Shown one piece after another: positions 59,609 through 64,000 of a DNA stretch of 64,000 nt. This DNA is from Mariprofundus sp. UBA1536. GTDB taxonomy: Bacteria; Pseudomonadota; Zetaproteobacteria; Mariprofundales; Mariprofundaceae. The notes under the pieces are model-generated. The model searched no databases, had not been told where the DNA came from, and saw only the letters and a program-made list of their open reading frames with translations. The position numbers were made by a program, and so were the translations under genes. The stretch is taken from assembly GCA_002323245.1 (NCBI GenBank), contig DCPU01000018.1:190734-254733 (forward strand), written 5' to 3'. Numbering within the stretch: position 1 is the first letter of the stretch; every line of letters starts with the position of its first letter.

Positions 59609-62245
59609 ATGTTGAAAGTTCTCACCAAAATCTTTGGTAACCGTAATGAACGCATTCTAAAAAGCCTGTACCCGTTGGTCGCTAAAGTTGGCAGTTTTGC
59701 TGATGCTATCGCCACTTTATCTGATGAAGAGCTGCGCGCTAAAACGGATGAATTTCGTAGTCGTTTAAAAGAAGGGGCAAAACTTGATGATTTGCTGCCT
59801 GAAGCATTTGCTGTGGTCCGCGAAGCATCTGCTCGCGTGATGGGTATGCGCCATTTTGATTCACAAGTGTTGGGCGCGATTATTTTGCATCAAGGAAAAA
59901 TTGCAGAAATGAAGACAGGTGAGGGTAAAACCTTAACTGCAACCTTGGCTGTTTATTTGAACGCCCTTGAAGGCAAAGGCGCGCATGTGGTCACGGTGAA
60001 TGATTATCTGGCCGCGCGTGATGCTGAGCAAATGGGTAAGTTGTATGCCTTTCTTGGTTTAAGTACGGGTGTGATTATCAGTAATATGCCACATGATGAA
60101 CGCCAAAAAGCCTATGCAGCTGATATCACGTATGGTACCAACAATGAATTCGGCTTTGATTATTTGCGTGATAATATGGCGTTTTCCGAAGCTGATTTGG
60201 TACAACGCGGTTACAACTTCGCCATCGTCGATGAAGTGGACTCCATCCTGATTGATGAGGCGCGTACGCCGCTGATTATCTCGGGTCCGACGGAGCAGGG
60301 TAAAGAGCTTTATACGCTCACCGATGCTTTGATTCGCAAACTTAACCCAGAAGATTTTGATTTGGATGAAAAAGACAGGGCAGTCTCGTTCACCGAAATC
60401 GGTATGGAGCATATCGAAGCGCTTTTCCGCGAAGAAGGTCATTTGTTAGAAAGCAATCTTTACGATCCTGAAAGCATCAACTTCTTGCATGCTGCCACCC
60501 AATGTTTGCGTGCGCATACACTTTTCACTCGCGAAAAAGATTATATCGTGCGTGATAACAATGTGGTGATTATTGATGAGTTCACTGGCCGTATGATGGC
60601 AGGTCGCCGTTATTCCGATGGTCAGCACCAAGCTTTGGAAGCCAAAGAAGGCGTCACCATCCAAGCGGAGAACCAAACCCTTTCATCAATTACTTTCCAA
60701 AACTTCTTCCGCATGTATGACACGCTTGCTGGCATGACAGGTACAGCCGATACCGAAGCAGAAGAATTCAACAAAATTTATAAGCTGGAAGTGGTGATTG
60801 TGCCCACCAATCGCGACATGATTCGTAATGATTTGGGTGATTTGATTTACCGCGATCAAGAAGACAAATTTCTGGCAATTATCTCTGATATCGAGGGTAC
60901 TCATGCCACAGGCTCGCCTGTGTTGGTGGGCACCACGTCTATTGAAAAATCAGAAACACTTTCGGATATGCTTACCAAAAAAGGCATCAAGCATGAAGTG
61001 CTCAATGCCAAACACCATGAGCGTGAAGCGGAGATTGTCTCGCAAGCTGGCCGTAAAGGTGCGATTACCATTGCCACCAACATGGCAGGTCGCGGCACCG
61101 ATATTATGCTCGGTGGTAACCCGGACATGTTGATTGCGGCTTTGCCTGACAAGCTTACTGATGAAGAACGCGAAAAACGTGCTGCTGCCATCAAAGCTGA
61201 GTGTAAAGCTGAGCATGAAGAAGTGGTGGCTTTGGGTGGTTTGCACATTATCGGAAGTGAGCGTCATGAATCTCGCCGTATTGATAATCAGTTGCGCGGC
61301 CGTGCTGGTCGTCAAGGTGACCCAGGTTCAACGCGTTTTTACCTATCATTGGAAGATGATTTGATGCGTATTTTTGGTGGCGATAAAATGCAAGGCATGC
61401 TCACCAAAATGGGCTTTAACAAAGGCGAAGTGATTGAGCATCCCTGGGTAAGTAAAGCCATTGCCAATTCGCAAAAGAAAGTGGAAGGCCGCAACTTTGA
61501 TACGCGTAAGCAATTGCTTGAATACGATGATGTGATGAACCAACAACGCGAAGTGATTTATTCACAACGCCGCGAGCTTTTGGAATCGGATAGCGTCAAA
61601 GATGTGATTGATGATATGGCTATGGATTATGTCGATCATTTGGTGGCTACTTATTTGACTGGCACCCACGATGATTGGGATGTGGAAGGTCTGCAAAACG
61701 AAATGCTGACCAAACTCACCATTGAAGCTGACGTGAAAGCGATGGCGGATTCTGACGATGTGGACACTGCCGAAGATATGCACAAGCAAATTTTTGCAGC
61801 CATGATGGCATTTATGGATGCCAAATCTGAGCGCGCTGGCGAAGCGCAAATGCGTGCTTTCGAAAAATGGTTGGTACTGCAGGTGTTGGACCAATATTGG
61901 AAAGAGCATTTGCTGGCCATGGATCATTTGCGTCAAAGTGTGGGTCTGCGTGGTTATGCGCAAAAGCAACCGATTCAGGAATACAAACATGAATCCTTTG
62001 AGCTTTTTAGCGCTATGTTGGGCAAGATTCGCTCTGAAACTGTGATTGCATTGTATCGGGTGGAAGTGAAAGACCCTGAGCCGCAACCAGAGCCTGAGCG
62101 CATCAAATATAATATACAGCAGCGCCCGGAACCAACACCCAAACAAGAAACATACAAACGCGTGCAAGATAAAATCGGCCGCAACAACCCTTGCCCCTGT
62201 GGTTCGGGTAAAAAATACAAACAATGTCACGGGAAAAACACTTAA
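59609..62245 (+). CDS. secA: Preprotein translocase ATPase SecA
   Basis: Motor for Sec-dependent export. The 878-residue protein has Walker A MKTGEGKT near residue 107, motif II VDEVDSILIDEARTPL, the second ATPase domain with NMAGRGTDI and QLRGRAGRQGD, and the C-terminal zinc-binding SecB/lipid tail CPCGSGKKYKQCHG. Start by ATG with GAAAG upstream. No secM is visible. Confidence 0.97.
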   Translation: MLKVLTKIFGNRNERILKSLYPLVAKVGSFADAIATLSDEELRAKTDEFRSRLKEGAKLDDLLPEAFAVVREASARVMGMRHFDSQVLGAIILHQGKIAEMKTGEGKTLTATLAVYLNALEGKGAHVVTVNDYLAARDAEQMGKLYAFLGLSTGVIISNMPHDERQKAYAADITYGTNNEFGFDYLRDNMAFSEADLVQRGYNFAIVDEVDSILIDEARTPLIISGPTEQGKELYTLTDALIRKLNPEDFDLDEKDRAVSFTEIGMEHIEALFREEGHLLESNLYDPESINFLHAATQCLRAHTLFTREKDYIVRDNNVVIIDEFTGRMMAGRRYSDGQHQALEAKEGVTIQAENQTLSSITFQNFFRMYDTLAGMTGTADTEAEEFNKIYKLEVVIVPTNRDMIRNDLGDLIYRDQEDKFLAIISDIEGTHATGSPVLVGTTSIEKSETLSDMLTKKGIKHEVLNAKHHEREAEIVSQAGRKGAITIATNMAGRGTDIMLGGNPDMLIAALPDKLTDEEREKRAAAIKAECKAEHEEVVALGGLHIIGSERHESRRIDNQLRGRAGRQGDPGSTRFYLSLEDDLMRIFGGDKMQGMLTKMGFNKGEVIEHPWVSKAIANSQKKVEGRNFDTRKQLLEYDDVMNQQREVIYSQRRELLESDSVKDVIDDMAMDYVDHLVATYLTGTHDDWDVEGLQNEMLTKLTIEADVKAMADSDDVDTAEDMHKQIFAAMMAFMDAKSERAGEAQMRAFEKWLVLQVLDQYWKEHLLAMDHLRQSVGLRGYAQKQPIQEYKHESFELFSAMLGKIRSETVIALYRVEVKDPEPQPEPERIKYNIQQRPEPTPKQETYKRVQDKIGRNNPCPCGSGKKYKQCHGKNT

Positions 62246-62246
62246 C

Positions 62247-63473
62247 ATGGTATCACCACTCTTTCAACCTTTGGGCAAGGCTTTGCCCGTGCCTGGATTC
62301 CGCGTGGGCTCAGCTTCATGTGGTGTGAAATCAGCAAGTCTGCGTGGAAAGCGCCAAGACTTGACCCTGATTGTCGCTGATGTTCCTGCGCATGCTGCCG
62401 GTGTATTTACCACCAATGCTTTTCGCGCAGCATGCGTGAATTTTGGTGAAGCCACTGTGCGTGAGTTTGGTAGCGATATTCGCGCCATTGTTGCCAACGC
62501 CGGTAATGCCAATGCGGGTGTGGGAGATATGGAACGCGTGTGGTCGCAAGCGCTGATTGATTTGGGAGCCAAAGCTGCGGGCGTAAATAGCAACCAGGTG
62601 TTATCGGCATCCACTGGTGTGATTGGTACACCTTTTCCCATTGAACGCATCACTGAAACCATACATCAAAGCGTGGACTCATTGGCTGAAGACAATTGGC
62701 AGGCAGCGGCTGAAGCGATACGTACCACCGATACCTTTGCCAAATGGTCATCACGTCAGTTTGATGTTAATGGCAAAACCTACACTATTACGGGTGTGTC
62801 TAAAGGCAGCGGCATGATTCATCCGAATATGGCGACCATGCTTGGTTTTATCGCTACCGATGCACCGTTGTCCGCACCGCGATTGCAAGCTCTGCTCTCA
62901 AAAATTGCTGATCGCTCATTCAACAGTATCACTGTGGATGGTGATACTTCCACCAATGATACGGTATATTTATTATCGTCAGGTTTGGGCTTGGGTTATA
63001 CCGAGCTTGAAGATACCAGTGATTTTGAAAAAGCATTGACGGAAGTTGCCATTGAATTGGCGCAATTGATTGTCCGCGATGGGGAAGGCGTGACCAAGTT
63101 TGTCAGCATCACGGTAGAAGGCGCTGAAACTGAACAACAAGCTCGCTTGATGGGCCGTAAAATTGCAACATCACCATTGGTTAAAACTGCTTTTGCAGGC
63201 TCTGATGCCAACTGGGGCCGAATCATTTGCGCTATAGGCAATAGTGATGCGCCGATTGTGCCATCAAAAGTGAGCTTAAGAGCCGATGATGTTTTGATTG
63301 TAAAAGATGGTAACTTACACCCAGATTACCGCGATGAAATGGGCATGAAAGTGTTTAAGCAACAAGAGTTTAGTTTGACGGTTGGCCTAGGTTTGGGTGA
63401 GGCATCTGCAACAGTTTGGACAGGTGATTTAACGCATGAATACATCACCATCAACGCCGAATATCGGTCTTAA
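62247..63473 (+). CDS. argJ: Bifunctional ornithine acetyltransferase / N-acetylglutamate synthase
   Basis: Recycles the acetyl group in the cyclic arginine pathway. The protein of 408 residues from the ATG at 62247 (one base after secA) has the self-cleavage region KGSGMIHPNMATMLGF with the nucleophilic Thr after Ala-Met... MAT, plus DGDTSTNDT and SDANWGR. The open frame extends 16 codons into secA but that part is unrelated. No other arg gene is near. Confidence 0.93.
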   Translation: MVSPLFQPLGKALPVPGFRVGSASCGVKSASLRGKRQDLTLIVADVPAHAAGVFTTNAFRAACVNFGEATVREFGSDIRAIVANAGNANAGVGDMERVWSQALIDLGAKAAGVNSNQVLSASTGVIGTPFPIERITETIHQSVDSLAEDNWQAAAEAIRTTDTFAKWSSRQFDVNGKTYTITGVSKGSGMIHPNMATMLGFIATDAPLSAPRLQALLSKIADRSFNSITVDGDTSTNDTVYLLSSGLGLGYTELEDTSDFEKALTEVAIELAQLIVRDGEGVTKFVSITVEGAETEQQARLMGRKIATSPLVKTAFAGSDANWGRIICAIGNSDAPIVPSKVSLRADDVLIVKDGNLHPDYRDEMGMKVFKQQEFSLTVGLGLGEASATVWTGDLTHEYITINAEYRS

Positions 63474-63488
63474 AGAGGGGAGTAAGGA

Positions 63489-63941
63489 ATGAATGTATAT
63501 AGTTTTACAGGCCGTTTGGGCCGCGATAGTGAGCAACGTTTTGCACAAAATGGTACAGCCATTTGCTCATTTACTGTAGCCGTGGACTACGGTTATGGCG
63601 ATAACAAAGGCACCAACTGGGTGCGTTGTTCATTGTTTGGTAAACGTGCAGAAGGCGGCTTGCCACAATATTTGAAGAAAGGTGCGCAAGTAGCCATCAA
63701 TGGCGAACTTCGCATTCGTGAATACGATGATAAAGATGGAAACAAACGTACTTCAGTAGAAGTGAATGTGGATAATCTTGATTTGATTGGTGGCCGTGAT
63801 GGTGGTGGTCAATCAGGCGGAGGCAACCAAGGTGGTGGTTATCAACAAGGTGGCGGAAGCCGCCCAGCAGCGCAAAGTGACCCTTTTGCAGATCAACCCG
63901 ACTTTAATTCAGCGCCTGTGGATGACGATATTCCGTTCTAA
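63489..63941 (+). CDS. ssb: Single-stranded DNA-binding protein
   Basis: The 150-residue protein has the OB fold (NVYSFTGRLGRDSE ... TVAVDYGYG ... WVRCSLFGKRAE), a Gly/Gln-rich flexible linker (residues about 108-135) and the acidic protein-interaction tip DDDIPF. GGAG lies upstream of the ATG. The N-terminal half matches the SSB core; length is somewhat shorter than E. coli SSB (178). Confidence 0.95.
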   Translation: MNVYSFTGRLGRDSEQRFAQNGTAICSFTVAVDYGYGDNKGTNWVRCSLFGKRAEGGLPQYLKKGAQVAINGELRIREYDDKDGNKRTSVEVNVDNLDLIGGRDGGGQSGGGNQGGGYQQGGGSRPAAQSDPFADQPDFNSAPVDDDIPF

Positions 63942-64000
63942 AACATCGCGGATTCAAGTTTCAAGTGCAACTCCAATGAGTTTGGTTTTGGTATTGAAGA

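Noticed and set aside
1..64000. tRNA, rRNA, CRISPR arrays, complete insertion sequences or prophage genes
   Set aside because: I found no convincing cloverleaf, spaced direct repeats, transposase or phage structural gene on either strand; a covariance-model scan would be needed to exclude small RNAs such as 4.5S RNA.

Overview
The window is a gene-dense, chromosomal stretch (about 60 genes, roughly 45% GC by eye) from a Gram-negative proteobacterium. The outer-membrane set (bamA, skp, lpxD-fabZ-lpxA-lpxI-lpxB), hopanoid-precursor genes (hpnCDE), bacteriohemerythrin, a c-type cytochrome, and the order ftsH-folP-cdaA-cdaR-glmM fit a deep-branching proteobacterium. A zetaproteobacterium of the Mariprofundus/Ghiorsea type is my best guess, but this is inference from gene content only. 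No rRNA, tRNA, CRISPR array or complete insertion sequence was recognised.

Layout. 0-2.4 kb (minus): a partial secreted NHL-repeat protein and a bioH-bioC pair. 2.6-17.7 kb (plus): one long housekeeping run, rpsB-tsf-pyrH-frr-uppS-cdsA-dxr-rseP-bamA-skp-lpxD-fabZ-lpxA-lpxI-lpxB-apaH, linking translation, isoprenoid/undecaprenyl and phospholipid synthesis, outer-membrane assembly and lipid A. 17.8-21.2 kb: gloB, a broken cation-efflux gene, mltG and pabC. 21.2-27.7 kb: nadE, a CheC-like protein overlapping a hybrid histidine kinase, and recQ. 27.9-34.2 kb (minus): znuA-znuC-znuB-ilvA-bioA-galT. 34.4-43.4 kb (plus): an unidentified 714-residue protein, tilS, ftsH, folP, cdaA, cdaR and glmM; this run contains a cyclic-di-AMP synthase with its regulator. 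43.4-46.4 kb (minus): a compact cyclic-di-GMP operon (small protein, receiver, receiver-GAF-HD-GYP, PilZ). 46.5-50.3 kb (minus): a DEAD-box helicase, peroxiredoxin and ffh.

50.5-53.7 kb is the most unusual part. A small cytochrome c gene is followed by a perfect 22-bp hairpin, an AT-rich aspzincin metallopeptidase gene, and a decayed second copy of the cytochrome 3' end, so the peptidase is bracketed by direct repeats of about 170 bp. Hemerythrin and a lipoprotein with an HEAAH motif follow. 53.7-58.3 kb: a dicarboxylate/sodium symporter, then hpnC-hpnD-hpnE for squalene. 58.26-58.55 kb: an intergenic region with two perfect DnaA boxes and a tandem AT-rich 9-mer, a candidate replication-origin or DnaA-regulatory site. 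58.5-63.9 kb (plus): ygfZ, secA, argJ and ssb.

The strongest leads are the bracketed metallopeptidase, the DnaA-box region, the broken CDF transporter with two in-frame stops, the large protein that may carry a degenerate GGDEF fold, and the dense second-messenger content (c-di-AMP plus c-di-GMP) within 12 kb.
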